A DNA stretch of 64,000 nucleotides from Thysanoteuthis rhombus (lineage: Eukaryota; Mollusca; Cephalopoda; Oegopsida; Thysanoteuthidae), in NCBI GenBank assembly GCA_963457665.1, contig OY735227.1, forward strand, positions 50,048,344 to 50,112,343. The letters are read 5' to 3'. A program made the translations under genes and the position numbers. The first letter of the stretch is position 1, and each line of letters starts with the position of its first letter. Positions 26,127 through 41,100 of this stretch are shown in pieces. The notes below the pieces were generated by a model that was not told the DNA's origin, searched no databases, and saw nothing but the letters and a program-made list of their open reading frames with translations.

Positions 26127-29100
26127 ATTTAATCATTCAGTGATTTAATTATGCTATTAAACTTCTCTTTATTATTTATTTTTTGAAAAGTGAATTCTTG
26201 CCATCTTGTGAATTGTCTTCTGTAGTCTTTGACCATTCAAAACATTTGGCAAAAAGCAACAAAAATATTAGGCATTATCATTAAAATTTTGCTAACATTT
26301 ACCTTCATCTTAATTGTTGTTGCTTTTTATTTCAACTAAACTCTGGCTGGTTTCCCTTTAGCAGTGTGTAAATAAATTAACAGCATGAATTAGAAGTAAA
26401 GAATAAATTACAGGTGAGAATCAAACCCTTGATCCATTTTGCTGGAGGGTAGCTTGCTCAATATGCAACTGCTCTTATCACAGAGCTACTAGAACATGAT
26501 GGCAAGTGTGAGTCCAGATCAAACTGACTCCCCATCCTCATCTTTCTTATGCCATGTTTGTTATTAATTGGTAGCTCAGTATTGACAAACTTACTTGATT
26601 TTATTAGATGAAGTTTCGTAAATCATTATTATTGAATATTTTTTGCTACCATTTACCTTCATCTTAATTGTTGTTGCTTTATCACAACTAAACTCGGACT
26701 GGAAGGTGAATAGTTGCAAAAAAAATCAATTATAATGATTTATAATACTTCATCTAATGAAAAACACAAAATAAAATTGAATTAATGATGATTGTCTTCA
26801 AAAAATTTATTTTGTTTTTCCATTTTCAAAACACAATTTTGATTTTAGAAAAATTTTTTTTTGTGATAAATTAAGAAAGTTTTTCACTTGTTGATGCTCT
26901 TTTCTCTTTTCTGACATGTGTGTTTGTCTTGACCCTCTGCTTTTCCATTCGGCCTTTGGCTTATTTATATCAATCACAAATCAGTGTTTCTATGAAGACA
27001 ACACACACAAACTTGAGTTTTTAAAATATCAGTAGTGAATTCTGGGACTGAATAAATAAAACTTTGAATCGAGAAACATTTTTGAACAAATAAAACTTGA
27101 TAAATTCCCAACATTAAAATGACGTTTATTTAGTTCAACGCACTAAGGGGTGTGACTGGTGTAGCAGTAATGGCAAAGACGATGGAAATCAAAAACCTGA
27201 TCGCGGCTGTTTATGTTCAATTTGCCCCCCCCCCCCAGCTAGGGTTAAAATAGCAGGGAAGATTGGGCTCTAGCTGTGGGAAGATAACCAATCTAGGAGA
27301 AGGAAAACTATAATTCCAAATCAGGGAGTCAAGCCTCCTTTAGGCAATTGGATGCTGACTGTGATGTTTTCTTGGCAGATCCTGCTTTTCTCTGGACTAC
27401 ATCAGTGAAGCCGTGAGGGGAATTCTGATGACTTGGCATCCCTGGTCCTCCCTGGTAAGGGGTTACTTCAATGTGGTTCCATTGTCTGCAGAGATGGAAC
27501 AGGGACCATTTATTCATTCAAATGCACCTGTTATCACTTTTCTAATTAAGAAATCAGTCATTTTTATTGGATTCAGTAAAATTTTTCTCACGGGGATAAA
27601 AACAGCATGTAAGCTTATTTTTAAAAAATTCGGCAAGAAGTATTTTATCATGAATGATTTTGGATGGTGAGTATGGAGTGTTTTTTTGCATGTGATCTTT
27701 CTAAGGCACATTTATCTTCTGACCAAAGACTAAAAAATTGCATTTCAAAGGAAATTAAGAATCGTCAGTACCTATATTGGCTTCTTTTTACCTCATAAAT
27801 TGAGTGGTGGTAAAATTAAGTTACCTTAATGAAAATGCTCCCAGTATGGTTTGAACCATAAATTCATAAAGTTCATGATTTACCCCCCATCCCCCCCAAC
27901 CCCAATCCGGGTTTGGTCAGTCAGTCATGTGACCAATGTCTTTAAGCAGCATGCTGTGTTTGGGGTGATCAATTGAAAAATCAGACAAAAGGGTAATCAA
28001 TGAATAAGCTACTTCTTTTGCACTTAGTTGGGCTGTGATTACTAGAAATCTGAATTTACAAAAATCAAGCATGAATGCTGCTGGACATGAACTAAGGGAT
28101 CAGTTTAGGATAAAGTCACATTGCAAATTGAATCCCCCCTTCCACTAAAAGCTTATATGGAGGGGATTTTCAAAAAACTGAAAAATTCCATGTTTCTTCT
28201 ATGAACGGTTAGGGCTGAGCATAGTCCAGATACATAAATAAATTTGTTCATCATTGTATATAAATGTCAGAACACATGAATAACTTAAAGCCAGCAACAG
28301 TGTTTTAATCAGTCTGTTGTGGGTAGCATTGATTAAAAAGACAAAGAAATCTGAACCTGTAAAGAAAAAGAAAAAACTGGAACTGTTTTTGTGGAATCAT
28401 CCAATTCATGTTTGCTTTTAAAAAGTTTCTGATTTTGGAACTTTGGATAAGGAGTATTCAATGTGTATTACTGGCAAAAAAGACCAAAATTAATTTGACT
28501 AAAAAGACAGTTTTCATCTTTCTAGACTCTTGCAGTTCAACAATATTCTCATGATGAAGGTTGAAAAGAATATTGATCTCCCATTGACCATTGATTGGAT
28601 TTCTTATGAACAAAAATACAGCCAGGATGAGTTCAATTATTTGAATCAGATTTATTGATTCTTTCTGCAGAACACACGGCCATTAGTATTTGAGCAACAT
28701 TGAAAGACAGACTCCAATTTTCAATTTTGTTAGAATTGTTTTGCAAATTAATAAAATGCCCGCTAAATTTTCATAATGATTAAAAAAGATGGCTTTTTGA
28801 TCTTTTATTAAGCACTTGTTCTTTGTACTCATTTTTTTTTTTTTTGTATTTTGAAGATCGAGCTCGTGATATCCGTTCGAATAAGATTGTTGCTCTGAAG
28901 AAGATGCGGATGGAAAGAGAACGTGATGGTAAGTTGTTTTAAGCAAAAAGAAGTTCAATCAAAATGAATGGATATATATGCTTTTATGATACATTTTGTA
29001 AATTCTTTTACAATTTAGAAATTTAAAACTTCTATTGTAAAAACATTTGAGAAAGTCAATATGCTAAAATGAATGATGTTTTATGAAAGATATTTTATTC

Positions 29101-32100
29101 TTGCATTATCATGAACATCGTAGCAGAAATAGGAATGAAAATTTTACCTCCATTGTCTGTTTTAAATCCATGAAAATGCAAATGTAGTGTAAAATAGAGA
29201 TATCTAATGTCAAACAATTTTACAAGTAGATTATCAATTTTTAATTGCACGTCAAAGATCCTTATTTGGTTTCATGATACATCAACCTTTTAAACAAATT
29301 TTCAAATAGATTTAAGAATTTATTCAAAAATGTGTGTCTTTAATCACATATTCAAGTTCGGATTCAGATTTTAAACCTGGTTCTGTGGATCATCAACTTT
29401 TATATAATGGTCTTTTTTGTTGATTCTCCTGTCGTCCTTGATCTAAGATGTTTGTTTTTGGGGATCTGCGTTCGTGACACTGTTTCCTGCCTTAGTCATG
29501 TAGAGCCAAAATCTTTTTCAAAGTATTGACTCCTCGAAAGCTGTCTTGTAGAAACTTAAAAAAACTCTGAAAAGTTGATTTTTCTTAAGAATTCCTTCAT
29601 TATTGACAATTTTGTATTAATGATAATGAAAAATATCTATTATGAGAGATCGTAATTAAATCGCCTGTATTTTTGTTCACAGGAATTCCAATCAGTGGTC
29701 TACGAGAGATCAATATTCTTCTTAACCTTCGACACGAGAATATTGTTGAGCTGCAAGAGGTAGTTGTGGGCAAGAGTCTAGACAGGTAAAGGCTGTCATT
29801 TTAGCCAAACTAATTTTGGTCCCTTTATCTCGGACACAGGTTGAGTACCCCTTATCCAAAGTTCCAAAATCAGAAACTTTTTAAAAGCCAACGTGATGTC
29901 GCTATTGGATAATTCCACACCTGACTCCACTGTAGTATGATTCAAAGATGAATAAATAATAAGTGAAAAAAATATTGGAAATTTCTCAGTCCTTACCCTA
30001 GGAATTGAAAATCTCACTAATAAAAAAGCATGTAATTATTCTGTAAATTAGGAATGTTATTAAAAAAATCAAAGTACTTTTCAGCTATAGAGATACTTAT
30101 AAAATCTACTAAGGCTTAGAGGTCAGCTGAAACAAATTTCAGCATGTATTTTTACATTTTGTTTCTGAACAAATGACCAAAAGATAATTTTAGGGTTCTG
30201 TAATCATTGTAGCCTTGACAGAAAGTCAAAACATTGGAAAAAATGGACAGAGGTGGAAGTATATTCCAAAATCCAAAGAATTCCAAAAAGCTTAAACACT
30301 TGTGAACCCAGACATTTCAGATAAGGGCTACTCAGCTTGTACTATATTGGGAAATTTCTTGTTTGAAAACTTTTCTTACTTAATCTATAAATGTCAAGTT
30401 TATTTTGCTTATTCTAAAATGAATGTAATTGATGAAAGAAAGGAGCGAGAAAGAGATGGAATATCCAAACATAGCAAAGCTAAATCACCGTAGCCTCTGT
30501 GTGTATCTGTATGAATTATCTAAAAATTGCCAGCTTAGAATTTGGGCATTGTTGGTCCAAAATGACCATGGAGATCCCAAAAAGCACTTCGTGGTCAAAA
30601 ATGTTGGCAATATTTAAGGAATTCTATATGACTTGGATGTTGATTTCTATTCAAATCATCTGATTGCAGAATACAATATGAAGCGACTGAAATATGTTAC
30701 AACCTGGTACAAGGCCTTATCCCAGGATGATATTATTGTTGTTGTTGGTGGTGGTGGAGCAACAGCCATTTCTTGTTTGTGTTTAATATTTCCAGAATAT
30801 TAAACTAATCTAAAGGCTAAAAAATTCAATTTATCAAGTTTAGTGTAACATGAAATTCTATTTCTACTAAGTTGTCACCAGACACCACTGTTGACATAAT
30901 CATGATAGACAACATTGCTAATTATTATACGGGTTATAATTATTACCCAACCTACTTATTTTTTAACTGGATAATTTATAAGAAGTGATGTTATTATTAG
31001 AGCCCTCCTATTCAACTTACACCTGAGACAGAGTGAAGTCCCAGAAGATTGGAATGCTGCAATCATAATGCTATTACATATGAAAGGGAACCAAAGAGAT
31101 CTAAACTACAGGCCAATAAGCTTTCTCAACTTTTTACCAAAGTGATCATCAACCGAATCATCAGAAAGCTACTTGACCACTGACCATCTCCATTCAGTAA
31201 ATCAACCAAAAAAGAAAGCAGTAGAATATAACGTGCCATTTGCTGTAGCATTTGTCTACTTTAAGAAAGCCTTTCACTCAGTGGAAATCCCTATGGTCAT
31301 AGATACTATCATACAACAAGACATAGACCCTGTATATGTCAGTCTTGCAACGTATATACCAATACAGTAGTTCATTCATTAGATTTTGACCAATATTTAT
31401 ATTTTAATTTCCAACATTTGATGTCAGCAAAGACTTATTAAACCACAAAAATCATTCATCAGTTCAGTGGAATTTTTTTTTTCTAAAAAAAAAACATTTG
31501 GAGATTATAAGAATTCTTGTAATTATGATCAGATTTCTCAATCCATTAATGATGATTTGATTTCTGTCTCTTGCAAAAGAGAAAACAAATTGAATTGCTG
31601 TAGCCCCATAAATGGCCTGCCCCATCAACCAGCCAAGGGCAACAGATTCTCCTCTCTTTGATCGTCTCTGAGAGTGTGTTCAACCTTGAACATTTGCATG
31701 AGTACACCACTAGGTACGATCTTAGAAAGTTTTTTTCTTCTTTTCTTCTGAATGCTTTTTACTTTCTTGTCATTTTGGAACAATAATGCCCAAATCTTGT
31801 GCTGGTACTTTTTAGATCATTTTGAATCAAAGATCTATTTTTTTTTTCTCTAGATAATTAGTTCTGCTACACATGCAGGCTATGATGATTCAATTATGTG
31901 AAGAACTCATATAGAATTTCCTTTCAAATTGATTTTTCACAAATTTTAATTATTTGTAAAATACAAATCACTCTTTCAAAGATTATGTTTTTGGATGGTC
32001 ATCTGTGGTGTAAGCATTTACTTCCATCTCACAAGATCTATGTACAGTGTTACAAGCTTTATCTTTGAGACTTACCCAACATGGGCATTGGTGTTGAATT

Positions 32101-35100
32101 TGGAGATCGAGCATGTTTAGAAATAGTTTCAATACCAAGCTCTTTCAGGTGGCTCGTTCTAAGAGCTTAGTGTTGAATCTCTGCATCTGGGGTGTTCGGT
32201 AAGTCTCTTGGATAAAGCTTGGATTATCTCCCTTTCTGACCAAATCTTTCAATCTTGTCTTGATCAATCAGCCTGTTAATATTCTGTGGTTTTTATTTCT
32301 TTCTCTGATTTCCTTTATTTCAGCATATTCCTAGTCATGGAGTATTGTGAACAGGACTTGGCCTCGTTACTTGATAATATGATGGCACCCTTTTCAGAAG
32401 CTCAGGTGAGAATCTAATGTGCTGTTTTTTTAAGTTGCATTTCATCCGACACTTGCATACCTCTTCCACAATATATTACGATTTGACTTTCATTCTACAT
32501 TTACTTTTGTTTTTAATTTTCCTTTACCTCTAAAAAAATTTTGTCAAATTCCAGTGCAAAGTTCAGAGTTGCCTTTGTTTTCTTACCGTAACAACAAGGA
32601 CCATTCTCACCAAAATGAGAACCATTAAATTATATGTAGAAATAAAAATTTCCTTACCGTGATTTGAACTCATGTCCAACTGATTTCCTGGAAGCTGTCT
32701 CACTGACTGAGCTAAATTGACAGGTATCAGATGTATAAAACATTGTTCATCATATAATAATCACATAGGATTTGAACAAATAAACTGAGGCATTCTTTAA
32801 TAGTTGTTCATTGTTTGATAATACTACCAAACTGACTTCAATATATTGCAACGTATACCAAACTTCAGTATTTGAAAACAAAGTATTTGACATTTTTATA
32901 TCAATATTTCAACCCTCAACCTCTGCATCTTCTGATTCCCAATACCTGAGCTGTGTGGAGAAGTTCAAATTATTGACTTGCTGAATTTTCTAATTCAATT
33001 CTATTTCAATACGTGTGTTGGGTAAGTCTCTGTAATAAAGCTTGGATTATCTCCCCTCCTTCACAAATCTAGTGACTCTATTAGTCTTGTAGATGACTTA
33101 TATTCAAGACCATACATACTTGAATATGTTGACCATGAGCATTCGAGGGATTTGGAATCAAGCTGAAAATTCTAGAAAATTGAACTCTGATATAAACTGA
33201 ACTTGGCAAGAATTAAAATTTCAGCTGCAATTTCATGTGATAAATCAAGACATTTGATAATGTCTGGGTGAGAAGAGGCAAATAAAAACCCGTAAAATTA
33301 ATTTGCATACAATTTCGCATACTTACTTGATACAAATAATTGATAAGTTATATATGTAATGTTTATTCACTCAAAAAATAGATATATAAAAAAACGATGA
33401 CAAATAAAAATAAATGTGGTTAAGTAAATTCCAAGAGTTTTTCTTCATTGAATTCAGCAAACTTTTCCATATCTGTTATTCTGTAATGATTTTATTATGG
33501 ATCCATGTGAATCTACTGTGTCTGATATTTTTTTTGAATCATGAGTTTCTTTTATCTTTAATACTTTGATCTCTATTTTAGGGCTGTAAAAGTACAATTC
33601 TCTCTCTCCCAAGAAGTCTTTCTGGGAGGAAAAAACTGAAAATGAACACCAAACATTATCCATATCATTCTTTCTATGAAGTGATGGTAGTGAATTGGCT
33701 ATTTTTATTGAATTGAGGGGAAGCTGAATTATTATTATTATTTTTTTTTTTTAGGCTATTTTGTTGTAAAAAAAAAGTTTACAACTTGCCATCACAGTCA
33801 ATAATTGAACAACCCTAGCATTATGAGCATATTCCACAAGAAAACATCTAAAATAGAGTAAAGAAAAAATCATCTTGATGTTGATAAACTAAACCTGCCA
33901 AAATAAGCTCAAAAAAAGATATTTTTAGAAGAGGTCTAATAGAATGCTGATGCCAATTTTCAAGTCTGTAGATAAAACGATATGACCAGGAGCACTGGAA
34001 TACACAAGCTCATGCACATATAAAAAGGGATAGAACTTTTTGCTCCCTTTGGTGGCTATGGTTGTTCAACTCTTATATTTGGGTATCTGATGGTATTTTT
34101 TGTGTATATTTTGTAGTGAAAAGAATTTGCTTTTATTTCCAGGTGAAATGTATCATGATCCAAGTATTCAAAGGTTTGCAGTATTTACATGAAAACTTCA
34201 TCATCCACAGGTAAAATAGACTTATCAATTTAAAAAATGGTCAGAATCCGTTTTTAAAAACAAAATATATTTATCATTATTGTTTAAAGAACTTAGAATG
34301 AAAATTCCATTTGAAATTAACTGTATGAAAAATTTTTAAAAGCGATTGTCCCACTAGATGAAATGTTTTATGATGTTTACTTTTATGATTTGATTGATTG
34401 AAAAAGTATACCTACTTGGCTGACCTCATACAGTAAAAAGTACATCACAAAACCAAGAATCGGGCAAAGGTGAGAAAATGTGAATGTTTCATCCTGAGGA
34501 AAAAAATAGGAAATTTAACACTCTCTTGGAGAAGTGATGGGGATATTCTTGAAAAAATATTCTTGCAACTTGAGGCAACTATCAATGAGTAGATGAGAAT
34601 AGTTTCTTGCTTTCCCTTCATCTTGTTACAACCTTAGGTTTCAGCAGAGAAGCTGACCATCCTGAATTTTACAATGGAAAAACTTTGCTGTATAACTGAA
34701 AGTTGTAACTTACCTATGGTGTGTTTATTATAAATCAGACACATATCTGCCTTTGCTCTTGGATAGAAAAGATTTCTTACATTTGAATTTAACTTGGAGG
34801 TTTGCATTTTTACGCTGCAAACTGTAACTCACTGTCCGTCTCTGGAGATGTTTTTCGTATGAAACCAGTTGTTTCTCCCGGAAGTTACCAGCTGTCACTC
34901 TGTTCTGGTGACATTGTTTGAAAAAGCCATGGACTTTTCATACGAGGTTGCATTGGCATACATGTACAAGAGGCAAATGGTAATGCATTCGCTTCACAAC
35001 AAGTATGGATTTGATGCCGTAACCTGTGGATGCAACAAGATCGCACACCGACCACACCTGTAGCAGTACAGGAAAGGTGAAACGTGGAACACAATTCAGT

Positions 35101-38100
35101 AATCAAAAACATGGTGACGTCCAAAACTTGGCATTGAGCAATTTCCTATACTTGACAAAACTCTCACTACTCTATGGAAATATATGTTTGTTTTGGCTTA
35201 GTTCATGGAATTATCACTGTGATGATAGAAACACTGTTTTATTTTGAAATCACGTGTTTTGTATTCAGTGCTTTTTACAAATTGAGTGTATTCTCATTTT
35301 ATTTTGTTCATTATTTTACTCTGAATATGGCTTCCACACATTCAGGAATATCCCTCAGTGGAAATGAAAAGAACATAAGAATAAAGTGTTACCTAAGTAT
35401 AAAGGAGAAATTGTTATTTTATTTAGAGCTGCTTGATACCCATGAATGTGTTGTTAAACCTTATTTGTCACGAGATCAATATTTTCTCATATTAAACTTT
35501 TTCCTTTTTTTTTTCAGAGATCTGAAAGTATCCAATTTGTTAATGACAGATAAAGGTTGTGTTAAAATTGGTGAGTATTTGCTCAAGTATTCACTCCAAT
35601 ATTGAAATAACTTTCAGGCAAAAATGGTGTGTCTTGCATCTTGGTATGAATTGCAGACATCAGAAAATACTTGGCTGCTATTTGAATGTACTACTGTTTA
35701 GGGTAAGGTTTCTTGAACTTTTCCCCTATTGCCTCCCCTTGCCTCAATTAAGAATGACTGTTCTTGTCTACATTCTCATGCATTTAATCAAATAGCTTGA
35801 CTCTATATCTTTCTAAAGGAAGATTGCATCCCATTATGTAATGCGATGGCTAAGCCAAGTGAATTTCTTATTGAATTGTTTGAAGCCGATTTTTTGTCTT
35901 TCAGGACACATGTGCTTGCATAATGAAAGAATGGAAATAATAGTAGGAGCATTTTTTCAAAAATACATATTTTCCAATCCACAAAGAAGTAGCCTCCCCT
36001 TATTTCTTGACTTGACCAACACGGACTATAAGATCATGAATATTTTTTTGGAAATTTGAATTTCTCCCCTCAGTTTAACATCTGCCCCCTGTTGAATGGT
36101 CTTGATGTATTGATCCCTGGGTCTCAGGCCTATTGAATTTCAGTCTTGTTTGAGAATCTACTTGAAGACTTGACTGAAGCCAAATAAAGCAAGATATGTG
36201 TTTGGCTGAAATGATTGTAGGGCTAATCCCTCCAGTGTAAAGCTGACTGACTGATACACATTCAATTTCACTTTTTATTTCTAGAGCAGTCAATTATGGT
36301 CTCATATAAACCCTTATTATCCATCTCTTCTTCCTCCCTTCTTTGGGCAAATAGGAGAGGGCACACTCAGCCTCTCTCTGGTTAGCTACCAGCCTTGGAG
36401 TCTGTAGTGCCTTAACAACCCTACGCCTGGTTACAAGATTGAAAAACAGGAAATAATTGGATGAAAAATCATATTGAGTCGCCTGCCATTTTGCCATATC
36501 ATCTTGAAAGGCTCGACAGAAAAAGGTTGAAATAGAGTTGCAATTAGTTATTCATTAGAACCTTTGACTCGATAATATCCGATTTAAAAATTAAAAAAAA
36601 TTTTTTGGTCAAACTATGACATTCTTAAAAACCTTATATTTTCAGTAATCAGTATTGTAGATTCTAATCGTTCAAAACTTTTTGCATGTTAACTTATTGT
36701 TATTTGCATATAATTTGTAAACAAATTATCGGATTGACCATAACTCACCATTTTTAAATTCCTTGGTTTTTGTCAATTAATAGCCAAATTTGTCAAGATT
36801 TTAGAAGTATCCCCAATTATAAACAAAAATAGTGTTTCTGCTTATAAAACAAACAATCAGATCAGCCATAACTCACCATCCCCTGTGTAGAATCTCTGCA
36901 CAAGCCTACATAGAGAAACATTGAAATCTATTAAGGAACAACAAAAAAAAAGGACACGTCAGCATCAGACACCTTTGGTGAATAAGAGTACTGAGCGTTT
37001 TTTTCCCACGAGACAAAAATTCCCATTTCTGTATTTATCAAATCTTGAGGCTAAATCTATGTGAATCTTTTGAAAATACCCTACTCAGATGACTCTTTCA
37101 AACTTCAATGAATTTTTGAAATATTTGCATGAGAAACCCTTGTTACAATATAGATACATCATACATTTTAAAATAAATTATTACAGATTCATTTTTTTTC
37201 TGGTAAATTTTTCAGCTGACTTTGGTCTTACACGGAAATACTCTATGCCAATGAAACCCATGACACCAAAAGTTGTGACATTATGGTAAGTAGTGTCATC
37301 AAATATTATATATATCATTCTATACATTCTATATTAGGCAGATTATCATGAAATACCTGGAACAAAATGTCTTTTGTCATAATCACTGTATTACCCTTTC
37401 ATCATGCACACGAGAAGTGAAATGCTTGTGCAAGACAAAAGAAACTTTCAGAATTGAAGCTGTTATTAAAGCGAAGAGAGAAAAAATTTACTTTTGATTT
37501 AGAGAATTACACATGAGGTGCTATCTAAACGAAAAATGATGTTAACACTTAGTTTCCACTGTTTTATTTGAGGTAGTCATTTTTTTCACAATGTTTAGGT
37601 TGTATACACTTTGGCCTTCTTCAGGTTCTTTCTTCTGGAAGATGGATTTTCTTCATGGAATGTCTGTCCCAGATGTATTATACTTGACACGTCATATCCT
37701 TTTTTTTTGTTTTTTTAAAATTCTTTGCTTTGACTGGTCCTTTGCAAGGACATGCTCAAGACCTTTTTTGATCAAAGATTTTCCAAATGTTACTTATATT
37801 GATACTTGGCCTATGTTGAGCATAGTATAAAGGCAGCTTCCTCTGTCTTATTCAACAGTTTTTCTCTCTGTCTTGATCAAGGCATATTGGAAATTGTCAA
37901 GAAATCTCTTGGCCATCTGATTACAAACTATTTAGAAATGAATAGATGGGCTTAATTCAAAAAATCTCTATAAATGCAGACTATTAAACACAACTTGGAC
38001 AGTGCCCGTTCCAAAGGTGCATATTTATGGTCTGTTGAGTTGCCAACCATAATTGTGATGTAAAATAATTTTCAGTCCATTGTACGAAAAAACGGCTTTT

Positions 38101-41100
38101 TCTCATAGTGTTGTCAATCGAGATATTTCATATCTGAAATTATATCCATAATTTTGAATAAAAGATCTATAATCTGTAATCTTTTGTTTATCCCTATTAG
38201 ATTTCTTGAGAACCGCTGATCCAACCAACTTCAACCAACACTGTAGTGCCTGGTGTGCTGATTAATTTATATGACGAATATCAACTTTATACAATGGCCA
38301 TTGTAGTTGTTTAGTTATCTCGGTGCATACACATCCTCATTAGGTCTAGAAAGCATCTTTGTTTTTTCCATTTACCCCCCCCCCCTGACTTTTAGTGGGG
38401 GTTCAATTTGCATCGTACATTTTTGTGAAATCGGTCTCTTACTTTGTGCCGAGTAGTTTTCACTTTTGTTTTTGTTTTTTTAAATTGGGTTTTTTTAATG
38501 ATCACCACCCAACAAAAGACATTGGTCACATGACAGTTTTTATCGCATGTCTTCTTTTTGACTCTTAAATTCATAAACCACTTGATTCTGCTCCTTATTG
38601 ACAGCAGAGCTCTTTGGTCAAGGAAACAGAATTTGTTGAATTTATAAAATCAGATAGAATCATAAATGAATAAAAAAAAATTCACTTCAAGTTTAAAGCA
38701 GATAGTCATCTCCCTTTGTATTAACCTTTGAATTTTCTTTTATGATTTTAAGAGTGAATCGTTGCTGTTTTTACTGAGCTTTATTTACTGATTATGTTAT
38801 GGTAAGACAAACTTCCGAGGATTAAGGATGTGAGTTTGATTCTCATTAGGCACTTATACTTTACTTTGAATCCATGCTGCTTATTTAACTGCTGTTGAAT
38901 AATGATGCTATAAAAAGCAACAGAAACAAGAAAAGAGAAATGTAAAAATAATGGTGGATGTCAGTTAATATTTTGAATTCTCAAATGCTATCAATAGAAC
39001 AAAGGAGGTGGGAATCATGAAGTTGAGCGAAAGGATTGTCCATGAAACCAGAAGAAACAAAAAGAAAACAATCAGATCAAGCCATCTTCAGCTTGAATAA
39101 CGTCTGTTTTTCATTTTTATCAAGAACTGTCTTCCAAAACTGTCCCCATTGATTTCTTCAGTTTTTAAGTTAATCAGGCTGGCTATGTATATATGTATGT
39201 ATATATCTATCACACATACAGGCAGCAACACTGGAGAATTTAAACATTTACTACTTAGGTCTGGAATATCTCTCACACACCCACATACACGCACTTATAA
39301 AATAGAAGAGAACCTCAAGTGACTTACCCAAACTGTGTATTTTATTCTCTATCAGGTACCGTGCTCCAGAGTTGCTGTTTGGATCGAAAACCCAGACAAC
39401 AGCAATCGACATGTGGTGAGTTGGTTTGTAATTTTGATTTGTCTTCATCTTTCTTACAGGATTTGTTTTACTGTTTTTAACTCCTTGTATTTTGAGAATC
39501 AATAATGGAGCACAATTACAATCTGTTCTTTAAACGTATATAACAGAATTGGAGTAAGTATTCTATAAAGTTAAATTCTAAAATTTATGTGTGTGTGTGT
39601 GTATATGTATTTGAGGGTGACCGAATAATTGACTGGCCAATTAATCTAGCTGATATTTGCCATTTTGACGTAATTGGCATCGGCTTATATTAACACTATT
39701 TTAAAAATGTAATTATTGTTTGAAAAAAATCGTGCTCAATCTTTTCTGTTTTTGCTGGAAAAAAAAAGACCAAATTTTTGTCAATAGATTTTTATCAAAA
39801 TGTTAAATTTGGTCATATTTAAGTCAGTCTTTACGTTTATTGGCAAAAGACGTCTTTTGTTTTTCAATTGGAAAAATAAAATAAAAAAATTTTCAATGAA
39901 GTTTATTTCTTTATGATTATTAGTTCCATCATTACTCTACGTGTCCAATTTCTGACTTTTTGTGAGAAGAATAATGAAAATATCAGTTTTAGTACCTCAA
40001 TGTGTATCTTATCCCTTTGACTGAAAGGTGACATAGATGTATGAAAAGCTATGTCTCGATTAAAATTTTGCCGATTGAACCTCAAGTTGAACTCGGATTG
40101 GTTTTTGCAAAGTGTGGTTGATTTGTGCTTATACTCATATCGTTACGACTCAAATTGCTGTGGTCTGACGTCCCAGGACCATTATATGTAAATGAAAATA
40201 AATGAAGTGATAGTCACCATTTGATTAAAATTTTATTTTACACAAGGGAAATTACATCAAAACTTTTCTATTTACAAAAAAATGGTAAAGAAAGTTGAAT
40301 AATGGAAATTGGATGAAAAAACTTGTGATACCAATTTTTTTATTAAACAAAACCTTTTTTTCCTGCATACATATTTCTCAAACATTATTTTAGTTATACT
40401 GATGGGTTCTCCCATTATTACTGGGCCCAGCTGCAAGGAAGCAGTTTGTTTCAGGGTGGTGTTGTCCCATTGCACCAATTGGGACAGGTTGGGCTCATCC
40501 TGATACTTTGGCTATTTCAGTTGCAATGGCTGGATCTATTTTGGGGGTTGATCCATCCCATGTTTGACTCAACTTTATGTCACATCTCGCTCTTGTGGGA
40601 ACGCGAGTAAATAGGTACAGCCAAAAGGCAAAGAAAGGGTCTACCCCCATCTACATTTGCTGAACGGACTGCTGGAGTCGTCAGCATAACTTTCCTTAAA
40701 TCATTTACTTTTCTGTGATACAAATTTTACTCTCCGGAAACTAAAATTCTATAATTTATAGCAGTTGGTTATATAAGTATTCAATTGGAGTCAGATACTA
40801 ATTCTCTAATTCAATTAGCCGAGCCACGGCACTTCTATTCTAATGCTAAACAATACCTTATTGATCAAATATTTTTCCTTTTTCATGTTTTTATCTTATT
40901 TTTGCCTCATTTTTGGCTGCAAAACTCTGACATATTGAAATGATGAAAGTTAGGATAAAAGAAAACATTGAATTAGAACGTTGCTGATAGTTTTGTATTG
41001 GAATAAATGATTTGATTTGTTTTTAGTTTTGTTCTAAATCAATTTAATCTCAGTTCATCTGAAACAGGTCTGGTTAGTCTCAAAAGAGATTGTCACATGA

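Noticed and set aside
35174..35605. 143-codon plus-strand open frame
   Set aside because: It is chance intron sequence reading through CDK10 exon 7; only 35518-35570 is exonic.
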